Below, one piece after another: positions 35,086 through 47,291 of a stretch of 64,000 nt of DNA. Position 1 is the first letter of the stretch. The number at the start of each line of letters is the position of its first letter. The notes under the pieces were generated by a model. It was not told the origin of the DNA and searched no databases. It saw only the letters and a program-made list of their open reading frames with translations. The stretch comes from Montifringilla adamsi (taxonomy: Eukaryota > Chordata > Aves > Passeriformes > Passeridae), in NCBI GenBank assembly GCA_017590115.1, contig JAGGNK010015225.1, positions 1,439,656 through 1,503,655 on the forward strand, read 5' to 3'. Position numbers and translations under genes: made by a program.

Positions 35086-38000
35086 TTCCTTCTCAGTTCC
35101 AGTTCCATTCTGATAATCAATTGGGCTTTTTTTACCTGCCAATAATAGAGGAGGAAAGATAATCTTTACCTGGGAATTGAAAGCCTCTTGCTTCTCCCTG
35201 CCCATTCCTTGTCCCTATGTAAGAATTAATTTCATTGTTCCTACTCCATCCCTTTAAAGGAGTCAGAAGTGTCTTGAAGGTCACATTCCTCCTTGAAACT
35301 AATGATGGTGTTTTTCCTAATCCCATTACAAGGCCCCTGGTATCATTAGATGGAGCTGGTACTGTTGAGCTTCATTTGATAAGCTGATGAAAGGGGGAGG
35401 AAAAGGCTCCCTGATGCAGAAAGGCATTCATGGATCTGCTGGAATGGAACATGTTCACAAACATTATAATCTGCTTAACACTGGCATTTTGGTGCTGCAC
35501 CTTTAGAGAGCAGCATAAAAGGCAGAAGGGAGCAATCCTGATGGATGCTTTAAAGGCTGGAATCCTCATGCACAGCAGCTGGAAACAGCTGGAAATTTTT
35601 ATTGGAATTTTTTTTTTCCCCCCAAGCCTGAAAATGGGAATTTTGTCTATGCTGTGAGCTCCCCCCTCTGGCTTCACAGTATTTGGAATAATGTCAAAGA
35701 CCCCGAAGCCTTACAGAAACAGGTATTTCTGCAACGAGCTCAGGGGCACTTCCCTTGTTAAAATGTGATTTTTTAAACCTCCAAAACCAGACTGCTGCCA
35801 GCACTGCTACAACTCCCACCCGTTTGGGAAGGGGATGAATACAAAGCCGTGGGTATTGTAGGTCTGACAAAGAGGTTCTGCAGTTCTGCTCTCATTTCAA
35901 AGACGTCGGTGGCCTTAAAGCTGGGCTGGAAATGGTGGCTGCTGGGTTGGTGTCAAAGGGGAACGTGCCCTTTCATCAACCTCTTGGTGGCACTGGGCTC
36001 ATTCTACAGAAACCTCCATTTCTGCCCTGGAATTTTTGCTGTTCTTTTGTAGGAACTCTTCATGCCTCTAATTTTTGGGGCCGTGTCTCTCTTTTAGGTG
36101 CTCTGCCTCCGGGCCACGGTTGTGAGTTCAGATTTGTGGTTGGATCTTAGAGGGTTTGGTCAATTAGAAAATGGCAGCGTGGGTTTAAAAGGGGTCAGGA
36201 AAGCATTTGGGGTTGGTTGAAGGGGGATGGTGGGTGCCAGGGTTTTAAATCTGAAAAGGGTGAGATCTGAAGGTCAGTTCTGACAAGCAAGAGATGAAAT
36301 AGGAATCTGCAAAATGTAGGATTTTTTAAATGCAGCATCACAGCCCTTCCTGTTTAAAACATCTGTTTAAAAACCTTTCATAGATAATGAGGCAACAACC
36401 CCCAGTTTAACTATAGCAGATTTCCTTTTTTTACCCCACTTTTCCTCGTTCACATCAGTTTTTAAATCCCTTTTTGGATGATGTCTCCTGTTACAGCAGC
36501 AGATTAGGAAGAGGTGGGTGAAAGTTTCCTGGGGTGGAAGTTTCCTTGCTCATCCTCCTTTTTTCAAGTCACTCTGATGATATCTTTAACTGATCTGGAG
36601 GAAGATGAAGCAACTGGTGGCTCTGTAGTTCTCTTGCTCACTTTAATTAACTTCCATTGACCTTACACCATTTCTTTCTCACTATTTTCTCTCTATTTAC
36701 ACTCTTCTCTCACTATTTGCTATTCCAAGGCCAAAGTCTCTGCTCCTCAGATCCCTTGCTCAACCCCTGAGCTAATCCCAGGTGCAGCTGCTCTTCCTTT
36801 AGATTAGGATTGGAACAAAATATTTATTTTACAGTATTTTGCCATAAAGCATCCTTGGTGGATCCCACAGCTCTGTGTGGCTGCTGGATATCACACACTG
36901 ATAATAAAATCCACATGTCCTTGCCAGTGAGTTGAAACCAGAGACTGAAATCCTCCCAGTTCACGAGAATAAATCTTAGATTTAAAACAGAGCTTGGACT
37001 CCTGTCTGAGCACCGTAGTCAGTTTTTATATTGGTTCTAGCAGGTCTGGAGGTTATAAATGTGCAAATCCAATAAATTATCAGCACCAGGGAGGGAGCCC
37101 AGGGCTTGAACTGGTCACTGGGAGCATCCTGGGTGGCTCAGGGCTGGAGCTGGGGAGCAGCAAGCAGCACTCTGGCTGCTCTCAGGAGTGTCTGGCCCCA
37201 AAGCCTGCTGCAGACACACTAAATTTCCTCCTGCTGGAGAAGTTTGTGTACTTTTGACTGGTGCTAATTGATGGGCTGTGCCCTGGAGGGGCATAAATCT
37301 CTGCGAGTCAGATTTATGAGGACCCTTATGTTTGTTTGGCAGCGTGAGGCTTGTTCCAGGGATAAATGGAGCGAGCAGGGAGAGCTGACACTCTGAAAAA
37401 TGGGAGATCCTATTTCTCCCCTGGAATCCTGCACTTTCAGAGCCATAAAACCTGAATTCCTGGCGTTTGGGGCTGGGAGATGTGCAGGTGTTTCCTGAGG
37501 GAAGCATCCCCAGGTATTTTTGTTCCCGTGTGCTGGAGGGATATCACATGTTTTTGTCAAGTGCCTGATTAAGTTTGACATTTGAAAATAGAACTTCACG
37601 CCGAAATAAGTACTGTACTTGTGAGTATTTAATTAAGATGTTTAGTTCCTGTCAAGGTTGGTAGTTTCTCTTTCCTGTTAAGGGCAATACATCTTCAACT
37701 GCTGAAATTTCAGAAACCTGTACTTAACCTTTCCTCGTCATTCCATTTACATAGAAATCTGATTAACAACTTTTAAAGTTCAGAAGCTGCGACTAAATGC
37801 AATTAAAGCCCTTGTGGAGTCTGTTATTAAGAGCTGGCATTTAATGAAGACTGAGGGCACACTACTGTTACCATCCACACTGGAGCAGGATGTCTTCAGC
37901 AATTAGCTGAAGGCATGGAATACACAAAGTGTGCTGTATTACCCAGCGCTGAACATGCTTGGTATTTAAGCAACATGCTGCCTTTTTTTTTTTAATCTTT

Positions 38001-38554
38001 GCCTCTCTCTTTGCTGGATTTTCTGGGCAGTTTGAGCTGCAGAAGCTCAGCTCAGGTTGGTTCAGCACAGCCCTGGTTTTGCTGTGCATTAGAATTCTTC
38101 CCTGCAAGGTGGATGACACTAAACACGAGTGGAGGAAGCTCCTTTTTTTTGTGATTTAAAAATGTTTAGCTTTACTTCACTTATGAGTATAAATTTCTAG
38201 CTGTATTCTTCCCCACCTCCAAATTGTGCAGATCCACTGGAGCTTGGCTAAATTATAATTGCAGAGCAGAAATCTGTACTCAATTACTTGTTCAACTCTT
38301 CCACTCCTCCTTGACCTTTTTGTGTGCTGCATGAGCAAAAGGAAGTCCAGTCAAACTGAGGGGGATTGAATCCTTCAGGGAAATGCTTTTGTGCCATCTA
38401 CAAAGCAGGTGGGAATTGCACCTTTCTGATCAGGTTCCTTGTTTTGGTGCCTTTTAGGCTGCATTTGGCTCGTAACTGGACTAGATTTATTTCACCAAGT
38501 TATCACTCATATCAGAAGGACCATGTGCTAATGAGGTACTTGGACTGGAATTGT

Positions 38555-38785
38555 AGAACATGGAATGGTTTGGGTTGGAAAGGACTTCAAAAATCATCAT
38601 TCCAACCCCCTGCCATGGCAGGGACACCTCCCACCATCCCAGGCTGCTCCAGCCCCAGTGGCCAGCCTGGCCTTGGACACTGCCAGGGATGCAGGGGCAG
38701 CCCCAGCTGCTCTGGCAATTCTATTCCAGCCCCTTCTCAACCTCCCAGGCAGGAATTTCTTCCTAATATCCCATCTAAATTTCCC
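38555..38785 (-). mobile_element. CR1 LINE fragment
   Basis: Reverse-complement CR1: ACATGGAATGGTTTGGGTTG to AGGAATTTCTTCCTAATATC, including the ACACCTCCCACCATCCCAGG block. Confidence 0.9.
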
Positions 38786-39249
38786 CTCCTTGTGTGTAAA
38801 TGTATGTGCAGACATAATATGTAAAAACACCCACTCAAACACACACAAAGATATTTTTATTTGGTCATCAAAATCATAGCAATTACAAGCTACCACCCTA
38901 AAGCTGACTGGGCTCACTTGTCAAAAATTCCAAAAGGATTTATTTTTCTACATTTGTTTTGTGTTTTGTTTGGGTGCCAGGAGGCTGATAGCAAAATGAG
39001 GAAGTGGCCTTGTTATTTGGATGGTTTCTGCCTCTGTAATCTGTGTTTGCAGAACAGCTGAGGTGCCTGGAGAAAAATAAATGCTGTCCAATTGTTTTAT
39101 GACCCAGTTAGTCAAATTGACTATTGGTAGCTTAAATAAATTTGTCACCAGTGTTTGTTTCTCTTTTATTAAAATATATAAATAAACCAGGAGAACTTCT
39201 GGAAAAGATGGGGGGGGAAATGACAGCTCAGATCTTGTTCCCATTTATA

Positions 39250-39376
39250 GGGACCTGGTTGGGTGGGATGTGGAGCAGCCTGGGATGGTGGGAGGTGACC
39301 CTGGACACTGCAGGGAAGTGGAATGGGATGGGCTTTAGGGTCCCTTCCCACCCAAAACCATTCCATCATTCAACAT
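39250..39376 (+). mobile_element. CR1 LINE 3'-end fragment
   Basis: Sense CR1: GGAGCAGCCTGGGATGGTGG to CCCTTCCCACCCAAAACC. Confidence 0.83.
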
Positions 39377-40497
39377 GGCACATTTGGCTTCAAAGTGCAG
39401 CATAAAATTGAAATCCCTTCTCATTTCTCAGCACCATGAACTCATGGGCCAGGCTGGGAATCCTGGCAGCACTTGGCCTCCAAAAGCAGCCTCAGGTTTC
39501 CCTTTCTGCCTGCCCTGAGAGGTCCCTGGTGCTCCCCAGTGTCCCTGGGCTCCAGGGGCTCCCTGTGTCCCTGCTCCCAGCCCCAGCTGCCCACTTGCTC
39601 TGTCTCATCGTCCTCCTGCAGGATTTTAATCACCCTCACGTTTCACTGTCACAAGTTGTGCTCTGGCCCTGTGCTTATTAAAAACCACAGCAAGACACAA
39701 CCTGACAATCCACTTGAAAGGCAAGAAAAGCCAGATATTAAAAATATCCACTTAAAAGCCACCCAAACCAGCTCCATTTCAATCCCTACGCTGGGCACTT
39801 CTTTCTGAGCCAGGGTCCCTTCTGTGGGAGCTGCTCTGGCAGTCTGGGTGAAAGTTGTGCTTCCCAAGTCATTTTGGGGTTTGTTCCTTCCCTTCCTCCC
39901 TCCCTGCAGGGAGATGAAAGTTCCCAGGTGTGGCACTAATTCCCAATTAGCATTGATAACGAGGGGAGCACTGATAGCATTATCTGCAGAGTTTGGGAGG
40001 GATTTTTTTATTCTTTCCCAAAAAGAAAAGAAGGAATTCTTCTGGTACAGGAGTGGAATTGTGAGGTGCCTTTAAGGAATTAATTCTGGAAGGGATTTTA
40101 TTATTATGTTTCACTTAAATGAATTGGAGGAGCAACAAGAAGATGAGATAAAGCAGCTTGAGCTGCATTACAGTTGTTAAGAGCCCCTAAAAATTTTAAA
40201 TTTTGTTCCTTCAGACTTCCCCTCTTGGTTCCCCTTTGGTGTGTTTGCCAGGTGTGTGCTCAGCCCGTGTTCTCCATGTGACAAAACTGACACAGGAAGC
40301 TCAGAGCTCTTCGAATTCAATTAATTCTTCCTCTTTTTTTTTTTTTTTATTGAAATGCCACAATTCCTGCAGCATTTTAATTATCAAGACTTTTGATACA
40401 GCAAATTACTGGTAATTAGCTACAGACTGCTGCCTCACCGAGCTTTTCTTGCCTGGTTCTGGCACTTTGTGAACAGCTCTCCTGTCTCCAGAGCTTC

Positions 40498-40733
40498 TGT
40501 CTTGGTTTGAACAGCCAGGTGTCTGCTGAGGAAGGCAGGAGCCTCCCCAGAAATGGAAAATGCAAACACCCTCCCTCTGAATTGTTATAATTTTGAAATT
40601 AAGGTGCTCTCAGGCAAAGATACGGGAGCAGGAATAACAGTTCTTTACTAGGGAAATTAAAATACAAATGCAATAATATAAACAAAAACCAAACCAGAGC
40701 CAGAGTGAGAATATTCCCTGACACCCTGTGGTG
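40498..40733 (-). mobile_element. Partial LTR, family C
   Basis: TGTCTTGGTTTGAACAGCC start, then TCTCAGGCAAAGATACGGG and CAGTTCTTTACTAGGG as in 32047-33100. Similarity ends after CCTGACACCCTGTGG, close to where the copy at 21990 also stops. The shared breakpoint suggests a common shorter variant of the family rather than two independent truncations. Confidence 0.82.
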
Positions 40734-41249
40734 TGTCACCATTTAATGGGACTTTTAATATTAAATTTCCAGGCTGCTCTTGTGCACCTTGCATCTCTTC
40801 TCCCTGATTTCTTGGTTTGTCACACCAGGGTTTGATTTGGTGTTACAGATGTGAGATCAAAGCTCTGCATTTCACAGCCATTTCCAGTGAACTGCTTAAT
40901 ACCCATTACCTTTAATATCCCCACATTCTCCAGACTCAACTTTACACAGTGATCTCGTAGATCCAGACTTCCTTTACTTTCTGTAGAAGTAGAAATTTTC
41001 CTCTGCTGACATTGAAATCCTCACAGTACATTGATTATATTTTTTGAAAATAGGAATAAAGAGCAGTAACAGGAGATGTGATTTTCTGTGTTTACTGTAT
41101 TGCTTGCCATTTTTCTCCCCAAACATTATAATTTATAACCATTCTCTAGTCATTTTCCATAGGAATGTGAGCCATTTCCATTCAATCCAGAAAGGGATTG
41201 AAGCAACATTTAAAGAATTTAAATTTCATTAACATTTAAAGCCACATTT

Positions 41250-41405
41250 AAAGAATCATGGAATGGTTTGGGTTGGGAAGGACCTTAAAGATCATCCAGT
41301 TCCAACCTCAACACCTCCCACTGTCCCAGGCTGCTCCAGCCCCAGTGTCCAGCCTGGCCTTGGACATTCCAGGGATGCAGGGGCAGCCCCAGCTGCTCTG
41401 GGAAA
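41250..41405 (-). mobile_element. CR1 LINE fragment
   Basis: Reverse-complement CR1 with GAATCATGGAATGGTTTGGG and CCAGCCTGGCCTTGGACATT, cut off after GCCCCAGCTGCTCTGG. Confidence 0.9.
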
Positions 41406-42749
41406 AGCCCTTTTCATGTGCTGTCATTGATTCAACTTCTAATTGCTGTTTTAAAAATGAAGATGAGTTGAATTGAGACTGAAAATGAGAAGGTTTCCAT
41501 CCAACAAAAGAAAAGGAAGCTGAAATAATCTGGTATTTCTCTTGGAATACAGAGGACAAAAAGAGGAATTAAGATTTCTGGGAGCTTGTAAAAACCAGTG
41601 TCAGTGATTTTCTCATTTCTAGTTGAACATTGTCCTGCACCTGCCTGGATTTCTTTGTTGACTTTGGCTTTTGTCACATCCTTGGTGGACATAAGTCTTT
41701 ATTTCTTTCTGTTTATTTAAAGCTAATTTTGTCACCATCATAAGAATACTTTAACCAGGACCTTTTCATCTTCTGGAAATCCCTGTTGCTGGACATGAAT
41801 TCTATTATTCCCCCTTAATTCTTTTGTAATAGAATCTTCTGTCATCTGTTCTGTGATATTGCCCCTGATCAATATGAGGTGGAGAGGCCAGTAATTACCT
41901 GGGCTTCTCATTCACCCTTGAAAAATTCGTGGTGTGTTGGTTTTCCTTGGATTTTCTGGACACCCAAGTACAGGAAGGATGAGGAAAATCAAGGTTTATG
42001 GTGTGGAGTTTGAAGCTGATTTGGTGATGGAGCAGAGTGTCCACACTGCAACTTCCATCAGAATTCAGGGGATGTGAGGCTGTGAAATACCAATTAAAGC
42101 TTTTGATTTACAGAATAGAATTTATTCAGAGCTCAGCCCTCCTATCTAAAACCTCACAAAAGGTACCAAAAAACCAAATTAATTTATCTGTCACCCTGGC
42201 CAGGTGTGTTTTACTGCCCATACTTTGTTCAGGTCAATCTTGGGCACAATAAAGCATAAAAACCCATCCAGCTTGTCCTGGGCTCAGCCAAGGAAGGAAG
42301 ATGTGTGTTGGATTAGGCCCTTTTCTGATTCAGAGATGGGGCAGCTGAGACATGTTTTAAAAACTTTTATTCCATTTTTAGTCTCATGTGAAGGGTGAGA
42401 CAATACAGATGTAAGAATTCACCCCATCATAACCAGAAGCCAGCTATTTCCTAATTACAGGACATGATAAGTGTTGATTGCTCTGTCAGCTCTAGCCACA
42501 CCATGCTGTAAATGCCTTAAAGCCAATCATCTAAAATTACCCCTCGTGGGTGCCACTCCAATGCCTCTTTCACTGTTCTATTTCTCCAAAGCATCCAGTC
42601 TTATTTGCAAGGCCACCCTTTGAAACTTGTTTCCAGTTCCATTTCTCTCTCAGCAATGTCTGTGCTGTTCCAGGCCATTCCTAAGTCAGCATTTCTCATC
42701 ACAAAGTGTGCATACAGATGTGAGAACTCTGTCACGTTTTGAGAATTCT

Positions 42750-42845
42750 GCCATTCCCTGGGTCCTGTCCATCCCTTGTCCCCAGTCCCTCTGCAGCTCT
42801 CCTGGAGCCCCTGCAGGCCCTGGAATGTGCTGGAAGCTCTCTCAG
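42750..42845 (-). mobile_element. CR1 LINE internal fragment
   Basis: Matches the internal part of the 4926-5330 copy (CCATTCCCTGGGTCCTGTCC to GGAATGTGCTGGAAGCTCTC) without the 3' tail. Confidence 0.85.
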
Positions 42846-43069
42846 GATCCTCTCTGGGGATCTCTCCCGTGCCCTTGTCTGTGTCCTGTCACTGCTCATC
42901 CACATTTCCAGTTAATTACTTCATCCCAAAGAATTTGCGGAACTGTTGAATTCAGGGCAGTGGAGCAGGAAGAGCTTTCATTTGCCTGGCCCAGTTTTGG
43001 CTACAATTGAATTTTTTAACTGAAAAATGAACTCCCAATTCCTGTCTCCCTGCTTTCATCTTCCCAGAG

Positions 43070-43200
43070 GTACCCACATCCCTGGCAGTGTCCAGGGCCA
43101 GGGCTTGGAGCAGCCTGGGGCTGTGGGAGGTGTCCCTGCCATGGCAGGGGTGGCACTGGATGGGCTTTGTGATCCCTCCCTGTCCAAACCATTCTGGAAT
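43070..43200 (+). mobile_element. CR1 LINE 3'-end fragment
   Basis: Sense CR1: ACATCCCTGGCAGTGTCC, TGCCATGGCAGGGGTGGCAC and the tail CCAAACCATTCTGGAATC. Confidence 0.87.
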
Positions 43201-44654
43201 CTGATGAATTTTGAGGATAATTATCAAAATCAGATTTTACAGCTTCTGTCTTTTTCATAACCTTGTATCTGGCCATCCTCCCCTGCCTTTGCAGTAAATA
43301 GTTTCATCAAGTAAATTAACAATAAATCAATTTTTCCCTCATTTTTCCCAATATTTGGTATTTTCTGAATATCTTAGAGCAAACTCATCTCCTGATTCTC
43401 TGTTTCACCTGTTACCCCCAGGGATAATTCATTCTGCTCCCAACCCAAACCTCTCTTGGTTTATTATAATCCTGGAATTCACACTTAATATTCCCCACTC
43501 CTGGACATAAAGTGACACCAGAATAGTGGAATCCATCGTAAGTAGGTTTCATCCATAATGGAAGAACAAATTGTTTAATTTTTTTCCCTTTTTTTTTCCC
43601 AACTTGATTAAATTTGAGGGTTTAATTAGATTTTTGTGGCGGTTTTCGGGTTGTTAATTTAAGTGGAGAAGATGAAATGCAAATAGGTGAATACAAACGG
43701 GTTTGCTAAATTAGTGTCAAAAATTAGCACAGTGATTATTTTTACCAATAAACACGAATTTTCAAAGCCTGTGCTCAGGTAAAGTTTTAATTGAGATGGT
43801 TTAGGAATCAGATTTTCTCTGTGTGTTTGTATTATTATTTTTTTCCAAGCCATCCCAAATTGTTTCTAATTAGGGGCACGATTCCATTTGCCTGGATATT
43901 TATTCCTGTGTAATTTGTTTCAACTTAGGCAGCACAGGAGTGATGAATTCTTTTCATTACCTCCAACTCTCTTTGATGGGCTTTGACTGGCTGATTATTC
44001 ACATGGAACACATTTCCAACAGCCTGTGAGTAGGTAAAAATTCCTGAAAATAAACAGACTTTTGAAATACACTGACAAAAGTTCATTTTCGAGGGCTTTC
44101 ATTTCATCTTCGGACACAAGGAAATTAAAATGGAATTACTTGGAGTCTGGTTTTATGTCTGCACTTTAAATAATATCAAATATTGGGCTGCAAAGGTTTC
44201 CCAGGGGAGACCCTCGTGTCACAAAGGGAATCCCCAGCCCCTCACTGAGTGATTTGGGGTTGGAAAATCAATCCTAAACTCCACTGGCAGCTGTGGGAAT
44301 TCTTATTTTTGATGACGAAAGAGGCACGTTTGGGTTGGGAGCTAATAAAGGACATTTTTTGCAGCTTTCCAGGGTATTTTCCATCATGTGGGACCTCCAG
44401 CACACATGGATGTTTCCTATTTCTCCATATAAATATGTTGGCAGTATTTAATCCCATAAATACATTTATAAACCAAGGTATTTTAACTGCACTGCTCACT
44501 ATTGCAACCCTTTGTTTTCAAGAGCATTGATTATATTTATAATCAGTGTATAAAGCTCAGCCACCCTCTTCCCATGGCTGCCATGGATGGAATCACCTCT
44601 GGGAACTTTTTGCAGGTTTGTTTGGAACTTGGAGCAGATTGATTTGGTCAAAAA

Positions 44655-44780
44655 TCCCTTTTCTGGAAGTGTCCAAGGCCAGGCTGGACTGGACCAGGAG
44701 CAACCTGGTCTGCTGGTCATGGCAGGGGGTGGGACTGGCTGATCTTGGATATCCTTCCCAACCCAAACCATTCTTAGGGA
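44655..44780 (+). mobile_element. CR1 LINE 3'-end fragment
   Basis: Sense CR1: GGAAGTGTCCAAGGCCAGG to the tail CCCAACCCAAACCATTCTTA. Confidence 0.83.
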
Positions 44781-44966
44781 TATAAAATAAATTTTTACCA
44801 AATTAGAGCCAGTCCTCAGGACATAATTTTTTAAAAATAAAGCCGCATTTCTGTTAATTAGAATTTTTGTGAGTTTTGGTTGTTTTTCCACACAGAACCT
44901 AAAAATCCCAGGCATTCCAGGGACACACTGATGCTGTTTTAGCATAGCTGCTGAGCTTTCTGTCCT

Positions 44967-47085
44967 GTAAGCACAGAGTTTGTGGTGATTGGGAGCGGGG
45001 CTGCCCCAGCCCCATCCCCAGGGCACAGCTGTGAGCAGCAACGAGCCATGGAGTGCCCAGGGGTGCTGAGCAATCACCCAGGGAACAGAGGGCACTGCAT
45101 GAACCTGAGGGGAAAAAAGATAAAAGGCTGGAGAACAACAAGGGTGGATGCTTGCAGCCTTCTGGAGTGGGGTGGTGTTACTGTGTGTGGGGTGAAGCTT
45201 TCTGATATTGTATGGGGACACTCTGGGTGTTGTGGCTGTCTCAACCGTGACACTAATGCAGTGCAGGATTTGAAAAATATAAATGCTGAAATTCTAAGGC
45301 ATCACCAGAACGTGCTTCAACCTCATCATGGAGTGGTTGGGTGGGAAGGTGTAGGCACAGAGTTTGTGGTGACTGGGTGTGGGGCTGCAGCCCAGCCTCA
45401 TCCCCAGTGGGTACAGCTGTGAGAAGCAGATGAGCAGAAGGTGATGAGCCATGGAGTGCCCAGGTGTGCTGACCAGGGAACAGAGGGCACACAGCTGCAC
45501 TGCATGAACGTGAGGGGATAAAAGGCTGGGCTGAAGGACAACATGGGTGGATGCTTGCAGCCTTCTGCGGTGGGGTGGTGTTACTGTGTGCTACAACACT
45601 AATGCAGTGCAGGATTTGAAAAATATAAATGCTGAAATTCTAAGGCATCACCAGAACGTGCTTCAATCTCGTGATGGAATGGTTGGGTGGGAAGGTGTAG
45701 GCACACAGTTTGAGGTTTGGGAGTGGGGCTGTGGCTGAGCCTCATCCCCAGTGGCACAGCTGTGGGAAGCAGGTGAGCAGCGCTGACAGCAACGAGCCAT
45801 GGAGTGCCCAGGGGTGCTGAGCAATCACCCAGGGAACAGAGGGCACACAGGTGCAGGGTGTGAGCATGAGGGGATAAAAGGCTGGGCTGAAGGACAACAA
45901 GGGCTTGCAGCCTTCTGTGCATGGGGTGAAGCTTTTTGATATTGTATGGTGACACTCTGGGTGTTGTGGCTGTCTTGACTGTGACATGTGCTGTGACAGG
46001 ATGGACGGGTGGATGGAAGGAAGGATGGAAGGTGTAGGCACACAGTTTGAAAAAATATAAATGCTGAAATTCTAAGGCATCACCAGAACGTGCTTCAACC
46101 TCATCATGGAGTGGTTGGGTGGGAAGGTGTAGGCACAGAGTTTGTGGTGACTGGGTGTGGGGCTGCAGCCCAGCCTCATCCCCAGTGGGTACAGCTGTGA
46201 GAAGCAGGTGAGCAGAAGGTGATGAGCCATGGAGTGCCCAGGTGTGCTGACCAGGGAACAGAGGGCACACAGCTGCACTGCATGAACGTGAGGGGATAAA
46301 AGGCTGGGCTGAAGGACAACATGGGTGGATGCTTGCAGCCTTCTGCGGTGGGGTGGTGTTACTGTGTGCTACAACACTAATGCAGTGCAGGATTTGAAAA
46401 ATATAAATGCTGAAATTCTAAGGCATCACCAGAACGTGCTTCAATCTCGTGATGGAATGGTTGGGTGGGAAGGTGTAGGCACACAGTTTGAGGTTTGGGA
46501 GTGGGGCTGTGGCTGAGCCTCATCCCCAGTGGCACAGCTGTGGGAAGCAGGTGAGCAGCGCTGACAGCAACGAGCCATGGAGTGCCCAGGGGTGCTGAGC
46601 AATCACCCAGGGAACAGAGGGCACACAGGTGCAGGGTGTGAGCATGAGGGGATAAAAGGCTGGGCTGAAGGACAACAAGGGCTTGCAGCCTTCTGTGCAT
46701 GGGGTGAAGCTTTTTGATATTGTATGGTGACACTCTGGGTGTTGTGGCTGTCTTGACTGTGACATGTGCTGTGACAGGATGGACGGGTGGATGGAAGGAA
46801 GGATGGAAGGTGTAGGCACACAGTTTGAGGTAACTGGGAGTGGGGCTGTGGCCGAGCCTCATCCCTAACGGGCTGCAGCTGTGAGAAGCAGGTGGGCACC
46901 ATTGCAGGTGATGAGCCAGGAGCACTGACCAGTCACAGAGGGAGCAGAGGGCACACAGCTGCACTGCATGAACAGAGGGGATAAAAGGCTGGGCTGAAGG
47001 ACAGCAACGGCAGATGCTTGCAGCCTTCTGAGGTGACGGGATGTTCCTGTGTGTGGGTCAATGCTTAAAGCCTTCTGAAGTTGCC
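44967..47085. repeat. Intronic tandem array of ~330-420-bp units
   Basis: Related units begin with GTAGGCACAGAGTTTG or GTAGGCACACAGTTTG (GTAAGC in the first) at 44967, 45351, 45697, 46034, 46129, 46475 and 46812. Most contain GAGCCATGGAGTGCCCAGG, GGGATAAAAGGCTGGGCTG and GCTTGCAGCCTTCTG. Within the array a 778-bp higher-order block is duplicated: 45273-46050 and 46051-46828 are almost identical, with one difference noticed (GCAGATGAGC against GCAGGTGAGC). The breakpoint shares TTTGA. The array ends about 60 bp before the exon at 47146. Open frames in it are repeated artefacts. Confidence 0.93.
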
Positions 47086-47145
47086 TGCTGGTGCTGTGTG
47101 TGTGGTGGCCCTGTGCAGCGTTGTGAGCTCTGTCCCTCCCCTCAG

Positions 47146-47291
47146 ATGCTGCTGACGGAGTACCTGGACATGAAGAACACGCGCACGGCCTCGGAGCCCT
47201 CGGCCCAGCTCAGCTACGCCAGCTCCGGCCGCGAGTTCGCCGCCTTCTTCGCCAAGAAGAAACCCCAGAGACCCAAGAACCCTCTCTTTAA
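47146..47291 (+). CDS. EXOC4: EXOC4 exon, conserved basic segment
   Basis: The acceptor is CCCTCCCCTCAG and the donor GTAAGT begins at 47292. The exon starts in phase 0 with [18 protein letters not shown], continues [18 protein letters not shown], and ends with the basic [12 protein letters not shown] plus two bases of a Lys codon. This segment is almost unchanged from other vertebrate Sec8 proteins as I recall them. The Met at its start is internal, not an initiation site. Third positions are G or C in 44 of 48 codons and CpGs are frequent, in sharp contrast to the exon at 265-374. Confidence 0.97.

Larger units (their letters stand above)
12836..47145 (+). other. EXOC4 intron, 34.3 kb
   Basis: The donor is GTAAGA and the acceptor TCCCTCCCCTCAG ends at 47145. 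The intron carries the LTRs, CR1 fragments, tandem duplications and satellite-like array listed separately. Long stretches in which I see nothing nameable include 12840-13925, 14165-15900, 17720-19280, 19540-20575, 22220-23640, 24010-26650, 29250-30420, 30650-32040, 35090-38550 and 43210-44650. Poly-A or poly-T runs at 13060, 13741, 25749, 31504 and 40330 are simple sequence and not attached to a recognisable retrocopy. Confidence 0.85.

Noticed and set aside
44499..46964. Open frames of 195-240 codons on the - strand
   Set aside because: They mostly fall on the tandem array and recur with its 778-bp period; identical frames at two offsets reflect DNA duplication, not coding constraint. The frame at 44499-45221 also runs through a CR1 fragment.
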